Made by a program: the position numbers and the translations under genes
Source: Branchiostoma floridae
Lineage: Eukaryota > Chordata > Leptocardii > Amphioxiformes > Branchiostomatidae
Direction of reading: 5' to 3'
Assembly (NCBI RefSeq): GCF_000003815.2
Contig: NC_049988.1
Location: 1,123,915 to 1,187,914, forward strand
DNA: 64,000 bases
Part shown: positions 12,201-22,882 of the stretch, piece by piece
Numbering within the stretch: position 1 is the first letter of the stretch
Layout of the letters: the number at the start of each line of letters is the position of its first letter
The notes under the pieces: generated by a model
Databases searched by the model: none
Told to the model about the DNA's origin: nothing
What the model saw: only the letters and a program-made list of their open reading frames with translations

Positions 12201-12617
12201 TCAGAAGCAAGCAGGGTAGTGCTGAGTGAAAGTGAGTCGGATGACATAAAGTCTCTTCTAAGCAAGGCTGGGTACAGAATTTGTTACGCCAATGGTGCCG
12301 GGTACAAGATGCTCTGTGTGATCGACCGTCTGGTGGACGCCTACTTACTGACCAAGTCCTCTACGTACAAATGGGACACGTGCGGGCCTCACGCCATCCT
12401 TCGCTCACTCGGTGGGGGCATGGTGGACCTAGACGCAACAATACAGTTATTTACTGGTAAAGAAGAGACTGGAGAAGCGGTCTTGCAAAATTTGCAAATC
12501 AAATACAACCAACGAGATTCAGGTAGCTCAACATGGGGGAACATGGGAGGGTTGTTAGCTTACTGGTCACCAGCGTGTGCACTTAATTTACCAAGGACCT
12601 TTTGTTCATTAAGTTAG
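9075..12617 (+). CDS. INPP1: Inositol polyphosphate 1-phosphatase, complete four-exon gene
   Basis: Coding exons are 9075-9299, 10095-10359, 11355-11529 and 12110-12617, giving 1173 nt and 390 residues (vertebrate INPP1 about 399). The enzyme removes the 1-phosphate from Ins(1,4)P2 and Ins(1,3,4)P3 in the cytosol, is Mg2+-dependent and is inhibited by Li+. The metal-binding motifs of the IMPase superfamily are present in order: G85-E86-E87, D161-P-I-D164-S-T split across the second intron, and W310-D311-x4-H316-A near the C-terminus followed by GGG. The initiator ATG follows a TTACAG acceptor directly, so the 5' UTR is probably spliced. All exon phases agree (0, 1, 2). The C-terminal tail is divergent. 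Introns hold several MITEs. Nothing suggests a broken gene. Confidence 0.95.
9489..9700. repeat. MITE with TACTGTAAATGC termini, copy 1
   Basis: It begins TACTGTAAATGCAG and ends GCATTTACAGTA, an exact 12 bp terminal inverted repeat. The interior is rich in paired CCGCGAA/TTCGCGG blocks. It lies in INPP1 intron 1. Relatives are at 48341-48464, 48953-49164 and 55334-55535. Confidence 0.8.
10095..10359 (+). CDS. INPP1: INPP1 exon 2
   Basis: Encodes FPSIVGHIHGEEDNTFTN at its start, with the E86-E87 metal ligands, and ends LGIWIDPI plus the first base of Asp164. The acceptor is TTTTTCAG and the donor ATAG|GTGAG. Confidence 0.93.
11012..11260. repeat. MITE with TAAAGGTGCACTCT termini
   Basis: TTAAAGGTGCACTCTTACCG at the left matches the reverse complement of the right end (GAGAGTGCACCTTTA) with few changes, and the similarity continues for about 45 bp to CACTGCAG. 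It lies in INPP1 intron 2. Confidence 0.7.
11355..11529 (+). CDS. INPP1: INPP1 exon 3
   Basis: Completes Asp164 and encodes STAEYIRG, then GLQCCTILIGAFD and MGVINQPF, all conserved family blocks. The donor is TGAG|GTGAGA, phase 2. Confidence 0.93.
11660..11990. repeat. Foldback element in INPP1 intron 3
   Basis: The arm near 11690-11785 (CTTTGTCAAGGAATG ... TATGCAGATAGAACACGTGA) is repeated in inverse near 11872-11960 (TCACGTGTTCTATCTGCATA ... CATTCCTTGACAAAG). The longest block, GCAGATAGAACACGTGACT, is identical in both arms. Confidence 0.7.
12110..12617 (+). CDS. INPP1: INPP1 exon 4 (terminal)
   Basis: Begins SWKSRHLWGVCYNG and holds GYRICYANGAGYKMLCV and WDTCGPHAILRSLGGG, the second metal-binding signature, with a TAG stop at 12615-12617. 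The last 20 or so residues (ACALNLPRTFCSLS) do not resemble the vertebrate tail. Confidence 0.93.
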
Positions 12618-13550
12618 ATTATTGCATATAGTCACACCATTGAGTTGTCATGGAAGCTCATCTGTGTTGGTAGTGATTATACATTGTAGTACAATGCTTA
12701 ACTCTTTTTCAACAGAAAGGTGTAGACGGACAACCACTGTTGCCTTCTTCAGGATCAATTATGAAATGACCAATCACTTCAGAATGTAAACTCGCAAGAG
12801 TTACAAAACAGTCCCTAGAGATGGTTGGCGATATGATTAACTTCCTGGCATGTTTGCCTAGTTGCTTTCATCACGTATTTGCAAGATCATCTGTCAGTAG
12901 GTCACGTGCATGTAACTTTCTTGAGTTTATATTCAGGTCATTATTGATCCTGAAGAAGGTGACAGTGGTCACAGAAAATTTGATCCGTGTATACCGTTTG
13001 TGTTTGATGACAGATAAGCATTGTACCGATGCATTGTGATTGGCTGTCGGTAAGAGGTACAAGATGTACATAATGTATTAAGTACATGTTGGCAGGATTC
13101 TCATATATTTAACAGCAGTGTGTATGTTGGCAGGATTCTCATATATTTAACAGCAGTGTGCTCTGTATGATTATGAGTTCATAAAAGCTGGACTTAAAAT
13201 GAACATTGTCAAACAAAGTGCCAACTGGACAGAAGTCTTGGTCTTAGTAGAAAGTTCCAAATCACAGTCAATGTAGACACTATTGTGAGAACTGAAGAAG
13301 CAAGAAGTCATGTAGGCTTAGTTATATTACAAGAATCAGGAAATCGATCCTAAAACCTGTCCTCGATCACAGTTCAGTTTAAAGTGAACTGTTTACATTT
13401 TGATTTATGATTGGAGAGGGGAGTGTTCTATCACTGCTGAATGTCATGTACAATCTTTTATGTACTGTAAAAAAAACAGTGTAATTGTTTTTAACAGATT
13501 AACTACTAATAGGTTAAATTTTCACAGCCAGATAATTCTTCTCACTCTTC
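12618..13550. other. INPP1 3' UTR and intergenic DNA
   Basis: No second gene is visible. A 36 bp segment (TGTTGGCAGGATTCTC followed by ATATATTTAACAGCAGTGTG) is tandemly duplicated near 13087-13160. Confidence 0.45.
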
Positions 13551-13934
13551 AGGCCATCTTGATTTGATTATATGGATGACAATTCCACTGGTACCCCCCC
13601 CCCCCCAAACTGTTCATAGCGTCGCAAAGGAAAAAGATTGGTCACCGAAAAGTTGCCTTCTTTGTGAAGCTAAGTGGTCAGGAAGGTTGAACATTCAAAT
13701 GACTATACTCAGAAAACATGGTATAGCAAACAATAGATTCTTCGTTTTTGTTCTTTCACATCTTCCTCTTTGCGTTTGGGATCAACTTTTGCATACTAGT
13801 CCATTTTCCAAACTTTCCTTTGCCATTTTTTAACTGATTTGCACCATTTGCAATATGGTTAAAAACGTTTTGCAGAGAAGGACAAAAATGATATGCAGGA
13901 AATATGTCATCCATATAATCGAATCAACATAGCT
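13551..13934. repeat. MITE, AGGCCATGTTGATT / TGGATGACAT family, copy B
   Basis: The left end AGGCCATCTTGATTTGATTA and the inverse right end (ATGTCATCCATATAATCGAA) form terminal inverted repeats. The interior is shared with copy A at 2262-2660, for example around TTGAACATTCAAATGAC and TTTTTGTTCTTTCACATC. Confidence 0.65.
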
Positions 13935-14042
13935 TTGCTCACCATGACGTGTGGCTGTGCCTGCTATAGTTAAGTTTATTTGTACTCAAGAAAGAGTCTT
14001 TGAGATACTTCACTGCAAGAAGGATAATAGAGATTTTGAATG

Positions 14043-14142
14043 NNNNNNNNNNNNNNNNNNNNNNNNNNNNNNNNNNNNNNNNNNNNNNNNNNNNNNNNNN
14101 NNNNNNNNNNNNNNNNNNNNNNNNNNNNNNNNNNNNNNNNNN
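14043..14142. other. Assembly gap (100 N)
   Basis: Exactly 100 Ns, the usual placeholder for a scaffold gap of unknown size. Open frames across it are meaningless. Exons of the orphan cassette at 16999-19142 could be missing here. Confidence 0.98.
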
Positions 14143-14523
14143 CAAAATTTCTCCGGACCTACCTTGCGACGGCTTGTGCTTTCGAAATCGTGAAAATACA
14201 TTGGTGGCGTCGTCTCCCTCAATAATTACTTGGCTAAAACCGTCTGAATTTCCACTAGGCTTTTAAACTTAGCTTAGTCTTCCAGCAAAATTTGCTTCTC
14301 AAACTGCAGAAAATAGCTCGATAAAACCTCCTTGGATTTAGAGCGTCAATATTTCAAAATTTTCCGGGTGGATCCCCTAGGATTACGTCAATATAGTTCA
14401 GCCTACCCATAAGGAATTTGCTGATGCCGCCTCTGTTATGTGATTCCATGTTCACACGAAGTTTACGAAGACTAAAATTTGTATCAATATCAATCCTACG
14501 TGCATTGATCCTCCTAGTCTCTA

Positions 14524-16615
14524 AAGGCCCCCTCTCACTTGACGTGGGGCACGCTTGCGGCATTGCTGCGTTCGAAAACGCAGATGTACCCCCACGGAAC
14601 CTAGAGGTGTCGCTTGCAAGCGCGACGTTTTTTAAAAAGTTTAAAAATAACGCAAGTGGCAAGATGGCGCAACAGTGCCGCAACAGTGCCGCAACAGTGC
14701 CCCAACGGTGCCCCAACAATGCCCCAACAGTGCCCCCACAGTGCCGCCACCATGCCCCAAACAGTATCAAGGATATATTTTGCCTATTTTAAACCAAGAA
14801 TCAAAAGTAAACATCCTTTTATCACCGAAAAACTATTTTAGATGCATTTCTAATAATTTTACAGCGGTTTTCGAGCCAGTAAAAATACTGCGAATTCCAC
14901 AAAACTTACATTGTATTCGTATTCAGAGTTAACTCAAAAATACATCTTTTGATTTATTTAATGGGAAGTAGGTCACTATCTTATACTTGAAAACAAAAAA
15001 TAAGTAACATGCATTGGCATAATACCGGTAGTAAGACTTATACCGGTAGATTAAAAATACTGGAACTTAAAGAGATCTACACATGCAACAATAGTTATTT
15101 CTGAGCTGTGCACACTTCAGACATCTAGGTGTCCAATACACCATTTACAAAGCATCGATAACAATGCATTCGAAGACAACAAGGCCAAAAGTTTTCAGTA
15201 TCTTTTTCGGGGTAGGCAGCTCGTCGTGGGACGAACACACTGTCACATTCATTGCCAAATTTATATAGATCATAATTACACATGCTCACGGCACAAGACG
15301 AACATGATTCAACAACAATCTTGAATTTCTGTTGGAGACCTACAACTCATGTAAAAGTGTGAAGAACCGTTGCATAATAGCCCGGATCTACGACTGAATG
15401 GGCAAAATTGAACGTACGCAGCCATTTTTCCGCCATTTTTATATCTACGCTAGCAGTTAAGTGTTACGTCATAGCGGTTGTGACGGACAGAAGTTAAATG
15501 AAAATTCTTGACAGTATACGTCCGTTTTCTCATGACATTTTGTATGCTCATGCAGGTTTATGTTTTATGCATTTACTGACAGAAAAGGAAGGAACATCAG
15601 AGGATGTATAAATGTACATAGCGGCAGTTAATTGTGCCGTGTTTCTTCCTACCGGTATTTTGTACCCCCTCCCAACCACGCGCCCGTTCGCCGTGTGTTA
15701 CAATTACAATATTACGCTTTTAGCAGGACAAGAGTGGCAGAAAAGTTACACAGAAGAAGTGGCAAGGGTAACCTATAACAGCAACATGTAACTGGAGAAA
15801 ATGATGCGTTGACAATTTGTCAAATCAGTATGGCTAGAGAAATCGTCGTAAACGTACCGGTATTATGATAATAGATGTTAACTGGTTTATCGATTAACCT
15901 ACGGATGTAGAGAAAAAGATACAAGTACAACATTCGAAAAGAAATTATTTATGTTGGATGATAACGTTTGCTTTTGAGTTTGCGTTATAACGTTACAAGC
16001 TTATCGTTACTGGTAGCCTGCCGCCGATGAAATACAAAATTGCAGTCATTCGGACCCATGGGCCATATTTTTCTCACTTTTTACAAAATTATATGGTAGA
16101 CTTAGACATCAATAGGCTGGCAAGCCATCCACCGACAATGAAAATACTCGCCATACAAAAAAGGGACGAAATATCAAGCATTTTCATTTCAAAAATTAGC
16201 AAAATTGGTGAATAAACATATAAACCTACATAATTACACATAACGTTACATGGTGAAAACATACACATCGAGTCAAATCTGGTATATGGTTCGTGTCCGT
16301 TCATTTGGGTCATTTCCTTTACAGTAAAAGTCTTTCAAGGTTATTTATAGCATATGTATCATATAATTCATTATCATAAGGGAAATCTTTTCATTATAAA
16401 TCTCATTTTTGGGCATTCTCATCATTTTACAGTGATTTTTCATAAATCGACAACGCTGCAATTGTCAATAACATGTTCATTTAGTTCAGAAACGGAACAG
16501 TGCCGCACGTCAGTGTGAGTGCAAGACAAAATCGGCGAAATTAACACAACAGTGCCGCAGTGAACGAACGCAGCAATGCCGCAAGCGTGCCCCACGTCAA
16601 GTGAGAGGAGGCCTT
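14524..16615. mobile_element. DNA transposon-like element with 51 bp terminal inverted repeats
   Basis: Left AAGGCCCCCTCTCACTTGAC continues to TGCTGCGTTCG. The same 51 bases appear inverted at 16565-16615 with one mismatch. A tandem array of CAACAGTGCC units lies just inside the left end (14669-14755), and CAACAGTGCCGCAG recurs inside the right end, so these look like subterminal repeats. The interior has no recognisable transposase, so this appears non-autonomous. I could not identify a clean target-site duplication, so the superfamily is open. Confidence 0.75.
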
Positions 16616-16998
16616 AACAGACTTCCGCCTGGCCGAATAAGGGGACTTTGGCCAAGTTCAGAATAAAAGCCTAGTAGGAGTTGATTGACCAAGGACTGTT
16701 GGCCGACTTGACGGTCACAAACCGTACTCCCCTGGTGTGTCTTATTTGGCCATTTTTTACTATTTTTCTAGCGACCTGTGGAGCCTGGTAAAGGCTACAG
16801 TCAAGGTCCTTAGCGCCTGTCTTCATAAATTTGCCACTTGTGATTTGATTAAAAGTGTTCCTGGCGTCCTTTTACTTGGATAAGTTGCAAAGCTATTCCA
16901 GGTTAACATTTTCTCATCATTTCTTGTTCTGTGTGTTTGATTAGCTGTTTTTAGATTGTGCCTTACCAAGTCCTTTGAACTGTTGTTTTATTTTGCAG

Positions 16999-17117
16999 GG
17001 TGTAAATTGAGACGTGTGGGCGTTGCTGTTATAGCAGTTCCATTTTTTACCTTGTTGATCATTAATTGCCTCTTTATCGGGTTATACGTCAGCACCAACG
17101 GCCAGAACAGTCAAGTG
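16999..17117 (+). CDS. Orphan transmembrane exon of a lectin-receptor-like gene
   Basis: After a TTTTGCAG acceptor the frame reads GCKLRRVGVAVIAVPFF, then TLLIINCLFIGLYVS and a short polar end, with donor GTG|GTGAGC. This is one strongly hydrophobic helix flanked by basic residues on the N-terminal side, as in a type II membrane protein. It enters in phase 1 and leaves in phase 0, the same pattern as the transmembrane exon at 32486-32634 of the large lectin gene. I found no cytoplasmic exon upstream; the assembly gap and a 2.1 kb element intervene. Confidence 0.55.
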
Positions 17118-17929
17118 GTGAGCCTACATTTTGCCTTCCTTTGAGGTTGCTAAGCATTGATTGATAGTTATTTTGTTTGTTTTTGAAAGATAGTGTAAGT
17201 CACCTATTTCCCCTTTAAAAAATAATTGCATGAAAGTGCATCTGAGTTAAACTAAAGCTAAGGGCACAACATCTGTGACCGTACGTGCAATTTGTCCCCA
17301 CGTTTTCGTTGGGAGGCTACGTCCGCCACGTATTTCTGAGAACTGTACAAGCTGTACAGGGCAGGTGCTTCGCACGTAATGGCACGTACGGGAGCGAATC
17401 CGCAGCCCGATGGCACACAAAGTACTTTTGCCTGCACGTAAAGTTCTACGACGTGTCTGCGTTCTCCAAACTCCCTCGGATTCCCTGCGAGTTCGTACGA
17501 AGGCATAATTTGCATAATTGATGAGGAAATGCTATAATCCCATTGTGGTAAATGACAGGATTTTCTTACTTGTGACATTTTGAAGCTATGTATAGGTAAT
17601 CATTAAGCCTAAATTGTGCAAATAAGGACCTCGTTAGCATAAATCATAAGACTTGTTTATAAGCCATTACTTCCCTAATTGTTTACAAAACATAAACGTG
17701 TTTCATTGTCAATAAAGTAAAGTAAAGTAAGTAAGGAAATACAATGAATGCCATTTTTACCATAGATTGTGTACATCTGTGTACATCTTTGGGTGGAGAT
17801 GATCAACTAAAACAATCTATACAAATGAGGACGCATAAATAATGTCAAACATAGCTAATACATCAGTTGTAAAGGTTAACATCATTTGGGGTCATGGAAC
17901 TCTAGTTGTTTATTGTATTGCCGCAACAG

Positions 17930-18035
17930 ACTGTGACCGATAGCGGCAGCTTGGGGTATCCAACATCAACATCACCTTCCAAGAACATGCGAGAGGCCAC
18001 TGTGACAATGTCTACAACCTCCAACAGCTCACCAG
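17930..18035 (+). CDS. Orphan stalk exon 1
   Basis: Acceptor GCAACAG, donor CACCAG|GTGAAT. The frame TVTDSGSLGYPTSTSPSKNM continues to TMSTTSNSSPG: Ser/Thr/Pro-rich, suited to O-glycosylation. It enters in phase 0, matching the end of the transmembrane exon at 17117, and leaves in phase 1. Confidence 0.5.
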
Positions 18036-18427
18036 GTGAATTGAATAAGATACTAATTTATAAGTATCTAGTTGGCTGAAGGGAGACATCATGTGATTTC
18101 TGTGTTGTTACATGGGTCAATGAGTTTAATGATTTGGATATGTGACAAGAGAAATCCAAGAGGAGATGTACCGGATGCAAAAAGAGACAGAATGTGTCTC
18201 TTTATTTTGTGAATTTTTTCTTTACATATTTCGTCATAAGTTATCCTTCTTTGTCCCTTCTCTTGTGCCCTTGTGTATTTTCTTTTGCTGATGAGAAATA
18301 GATGATGATAATGTTATTCTAGTTTGCAGCCGAATATTCTATGTATACCCTGTTTCAACACATGTTTTGTGTTAGTACAGTATAAAATCTGAGTTTTTAT
18401 GCTTGTCTTTGGCATGTATCGGTAGGT

Positions 18428-18811
18428 TCATTTTAGTGGGTTGGGGGCTGCTGTAGGCAACGTTGCACTCTCCAAGCAGAGGTTCGGAATCTTACTTTCT
18501 TTAGATCTCTTTTTGAGTTTTCGTCGGGCTCTGTATTTTGTCACGTTTTCTTCATGTCTGCCGGCCAAATATAGTTGTAAAACTGCTGTGATGGGTTTAT
18601 AGGGTTTGTAGGCCATGTACGCGTGAGTTGCTGACAGAGGTATACGGCCACGGAAAAATACGGGACGAAATAGAAAACCCATCAAAAGACACACAAACGC
18701 CTCAAAAACAGCCGCAGCCAAACCTCTGTTTGGACAGTAGCAATAATGTACTTCCTGAATATTCTCTCCAGTTCCTTTGCGACCCTTAATGTAAGGTATA
18801 AAACTATTCAA
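18428..18811 (-). other. Unassigned 127-codon open frame
   Basis: The minus strand is open for 127 codons, with a hydrophobic stretch (GLAAAVFEAFVCLLMGFLF) and a basic segment (RARRKLKKRSKES) near the end. I recognise no family, and no splice site in the right phase links it to the minus-strand first exon at 21700-21760. It may be repeat sequence or chance. Confidence 0.2.
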
Positions 18812-18956
18812 ACCTTCGGCTTCGCAACCTGATGAAACTGAATCTATCTTTTACTTCCTCAAGATATATTTTTGTTCCTAAGACGCTTTACGTTATTTTA
18901 ATGATAAATATACAAAGTAACCAAACGAAAGTTACAATCTGCTGTGCTATGTTCAG

Positions 18957-19142
18957 CTTCTACACCAAAAGCGGGATATACAACTACCCCACGTGCAGAT
19001 TCAACAATGACTTTAGACTCAAACTCAGCAAAGATGTCCTCCCACCGAACGACGATGCCCTTGCACACCACCAACCCGGAATCGATGTGGGAAGTTTATA
19101 CAAGTGGTGTTACTGCTACATCGACATCCTTCAGCAATAAAG
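18957..19142 (+). CDS. Orphan stalk exon 2
   Basis: Acceptor GTTCAG, donor AAAG|GTATGG, phase 1 in and 1 out. The frame begins ASTPKAGYTTTPRADSTM and continues Thr/Ser-rich to TATSTSFSNK, a mucin-like stalk. It joins in frame to 17930-18035. No CTLD or other ectodomain exon follows before the foldback repeat at 19363. The phase 1 exit is compatible with the CTLD exon at 34906, so it may be an alternative 5' module or the remains of a tandem paralogue. Confidence 0.5.
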
Positions 19143-19362
19143 GTATGGTATGGTTTTACATGTATCTACCTCAGCAACTAGGGAAGTGGTGGCTTCCAAG
19201 TGACTTTTGTGATTTTTTTTACACTGGAATCCTATGGCTAAGTCACTGGATACCTCAAATAATCATAATTACACTGATTGCTAAGTTTGAAAAGAATATC
19301 TAGTTGAAATTGTCAATTCCAGGGCCACGTAACAATCTAGGTCTAATTACTGATCACCCATG

Positions 19363-20930
19363 CCCAGTATCAGGGTGAAATGCACGAAGTTGTCCTAAGT
19401 TAATTTAAATGTCTGAAGTTGTCCAAAGTTGTCCAAAGTTGTACGAACTTGTCCGAAGTTATGACGTCATCTAAACTTTGGACAGTCAGCCGGGTGGTGT
19501 ACGAAGTTGTCCGAAGTTGTTCGAAGTTATGACGTGACGCTAACCATGACGTCATCCTAACTTTGGACAGTCAGCCGGGGGGTGTACGAAGTTGTCCGAA
19601 GTTGTCCAAAGTTATGACGTCACCTTAACCATGACGTCATCTTACTTTGGACAGTCAGCCGGGGGTGTACGAAGTTGTCCGAAGTTATGACGTCATCTTA
19701 ATTATGACGTCATCCAAACTTTGAATAAGAAGACGGGAGTTTACCAAAGTTGTCTGTACTTCAATTAATTGTTAAATTACAAGGAATAAAATAACAACTA
19801 CTACTTCTTATGATACAAAGTAGTGCAAGATGACTGCAATACATGTAGTTTATGAATAGATAGGGGAGATGTTTTCAGGTACTTGTATTTAGAAGTGACG
19901 TCATCTAACTTTGGACAGTCAGCCGGGAGGTGTACGAAGTTGTCCTAAGTTGTCCGAAGTTATGACATCATCCTAACCATTACGTCATCCAAACTTTGGA
20001 CAGGCAGCCGGGTGGTGTACGAAGTTGTCCGAAGTTGTCCGAAGTTATGACGTCATCTTAATCATGAAATAATCCAAACTTTGTACAGCCAGCCGGGTGG
20101 TGTAGGAATTTGTCGGAAGTTATGAACGTAATTAGATCGAGATCTACATAGTCTGTGTTTTTCTAGCCGTCACCTATCAGTGGGAGTACGAAGGCGTAAC
20201 TTACTTATGTCTTGTGGGAATAAGAATTTCCTTTTTTAATATTTACATAAATATTTCATAGAAAATTGTATATATTTGTGCCTATGCTGTGTATTATATT
20301 TACATTTATTTAAAGTTTTCGCTATGTAACTTTGCACAACTTCGTACACTTGTTGACTTTCACTGCCCACTGTCCGAAGTTAGATGACGTCACGTAACTT
20401 TGCACAACTTCGGACACGTGCCACCCTACCCCTCCTACTGTACGAAGTTAGATGACGTCACGTAACTTTGCAGAACTTCGGACAACTTCTTACACATGCC
20501 ACCCTACCCCTCCTACTGTACGACGTTAGATGACGTCACGTAACTTTGCACAACTTCGTACACATGCCACCCTACCCTGCCTACTGTACGAAGTTAGATG
20601 ACGTCAGGTAACTTTGCACAACTTCGGACAACTTCGTACACATACCACCCTACCCCTCCTACTGTACGAAGTTAGATACGTCACGTAACTTTGCACAACT
20701 TCGGACAACTTCGTACACATGCAACCCTACCCTGCCTAGTGTACGAAGTTAGATGACGTCACGTAACTTTGCACAACTTCGGACAACTTTGCACACTTGC
20801 AACTCTACCCTAATAAAATATTTGACGTCATCTTTGACCCCTGATACAGCCTCAAAGCCAGTAGGAAACTGTTGTAACTTCGTACAACTTCGTACACCCT
20901 AACTCCGTGCACTTCACCCTGATACTGGAC
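19363..20930. repeat. Large foldback element with internal tandem arrays and TGACGTCA palindromes
   Basis: The two ends are inverted copies: CAGTATCAGGGTGAAATGCA on the left and the reverse complement of TGCACTTCACCCTGATACTG on the right. The left half is a run of GAAGTTGTCC and ATGACGTCAT units. The right half is an inverted array of 68-78 bp units carrying GATGACGTCACGTAACTTTG. By eye there are about fourteen exact TGACGTCA octamers. No coding frame is recognisable. A right-end copy lies at 51833-52280. Confidence 0.8.
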
Positions 20931-21087
20931 ATACCTCATAACGTTGATGTTAAAATGATACTGATATTACAATCATGTTATGTCAGAAGAAAAGGTATGA
21001 AAATCTTACGTTAGAAATTTATATCAGCTCAGGTATATTTTCTTTAAAAATATCTTATTTCTCACTTTAAATCTTTATCAATTGGGA

Positions 21088-22882
21088 AAATCTTCACTTG
21101 TCTAAGCACAGATAATTAGTGCTAATTATCTTCAAGCAGAATGACGACAAACCATGCAGGTTTTACACTGAAATGCCAAATTCCTTCCCCAAAAGTTGTT
21201 CTTTTCTTTGTCAAACAACAATAAAATGTTACTTTAGTTGCAAAGGTGATGAATTCCTTTTATTGTAGTGAAATTTCTTGATACATATAGAATACAACAC
21301 GGTGTGGGCAATTCGACCCTCGGGAGGGCTGGGACCGAGGGTGATACGGAACACACCGTTAAGAAGCCTGTGTGATACGGAAAATTACCCGGTCCGGAAC
21401 ACCTGTATCGAACGTTATCGCGGCCCAGGTATGACATAATAGATGGTATATAATGCATAATTTGCTGGGGTCAATTTCGACCCCGCCGAACCATTCACAA
21501 ACTTTCAAGTATAGCTTATACAGCGATTGGCTAAACCCGGTGAAAATTTGTTAGAAGTGGTAAAGCATGTATACAAACTCAAAGAGGGAAATTATTTTCT
21601 CTTATGAAAAATGTTGATATGGCAGATATGAATATACGCCTGGTGATCCATACGATCGGATTAAAGTTAAAACAACTCATCAGTAAAACAAAAACATACC
21701 TGTATGTCCGTCTAATGATGGAGACGATACTGCAATATGAATACCTCCCTGTGTAGCCATCGTCCGTCGATTAACAGAGAGACCAGAATACTGGAACCAG
21801 CCTAGACTAAGAGAACTCCTCGTCCACGCAATATAATTGTCTGGTGGAAAGTTCATGTAATTGAAATGATTATGAAAAACTATCTGCAGCACGTAATATA
21901 TCGACAACTAAAAGGAGTGCACGGCAGTTGAAACAAATGTCAAAACAAGCTGATATTTAAGTACAAACAAGCAGAATATGTCTTACTCCAAAATCAATCA
22001 TGTTGTATTTAATGACTAATGCAAGAGTTTGATGACATATACATGTTTATCTTATCTTTGTCTAATGTTGTATAAGCGTGGTACATGAGACGACATAAAG
22101 GTGATTTCCATTATCGAAATAATTTGAGAAAAGTCATGGATGGAAATGTTTCCATACTGCTGTTATGACTTTGAATTTTACCTGGTCGGCTTGAAAATAA
22201 TTTTTGAATGTTATGAAACGTTTCCATGACAAAGAGAAGCTTTTTTTATCTTATTTCTTAAACTGTTTTTTAATTCTTAATTTTCTTGTTCCTTCTTTAT
22301 TGAATTTTTCAACATGAACTCATAGATACACACACACACGGAAAAACAATACAAAACGAGCTTCCCTAATGCACTATCCCTCATTATATACATTTTACCA
22401 GTCAGTTAATTGTCATTGAAAAATATCACTGTTTGATTTTTTGCCCCTCCCTCTTGATTGTTTAAGACACGAAATGTCCGGATCATTTAGATGGTGATAG
22501 GTTTAAAGGCTGATAGCCGGTATGAAGCTACCATACCAGATTGGCTATCACACATCAAAATATATACATGTACCACAGGACTTCTACTATTCAAAATAAC
22601 AAGGAGAATTTCATCATCAAGGAGAATTTGCCACCTCGGAGGTACCGATTTCCCCTCTGGCCCATTGACTAATAATGTGTCATATCATTGACAAGGAGAA
22701 GTTTCAAAGTTCTCGTGGTATTACTTGCGACATTTATTCCATATAATCAGACACATAAGACCAAAATTTGTTTAAAATATCTAATGCTTTGTAAGAGAAA
22801 CTAGAAAACATCTTTGTTTACGCCATTGATTGGCAGGAGGTTGATTGTTCGTCATAGAATTCAAAGGGACTGAGTATCACTC
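21088..22882 (-). repeat. Left arm of a large inverted duplication
   Basis: This arm is the reverse complement of 24050-25938. Diagnostic blocks include CTGTATGTCCGTCTAATGAT against the right-arm exon end, and GTTGATTGTTCGTCATAGAA at the inner edge (22840s). It carries an extra block near 21298-21440 with no counterpart in the right arm. It contains an intact copy of the receptor's first coding exon on the minus strand. Confidence 0.85.
21700..21760 (-). CDS. Inverted copy of lectin-receptor first coding exon
   Basis: The ATG is at 21760-21758 and the donor CATACAG|GTATG is kept at 21700/21699. It encodes MATQGGIHIAVSS plus seven residues and one base, the same 61 nt as the plus-strand exon at 25421-25481. 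Only four bases differ: one silent, two giving Pro to Leu and one giving Ala to Thr. No downstream minus-strand exon in phase 1 was found, so it may be a remnant or the start of a gene whose other exons I cannot see. Confidence 0.55.

Noticed and set aside
14160-14222. Minus-strand stretch ending CGTCGCAAG|GTAGGT that looks like a donor site
   Set aside because: No acceptor in matching phase and no recognisable protein; it is next to the gap, so it cannot be judged.
13939-14266. Open frames running through the N block
   Set aside because: The Ns are a gap placeholder; no sequence is known there.
14354-14932. Overlapping open frames on both strands with CAAT/GTTG repeats
   Set aside because: They lie in the left end and subterminal decamer array of the 51 bp TIR element.
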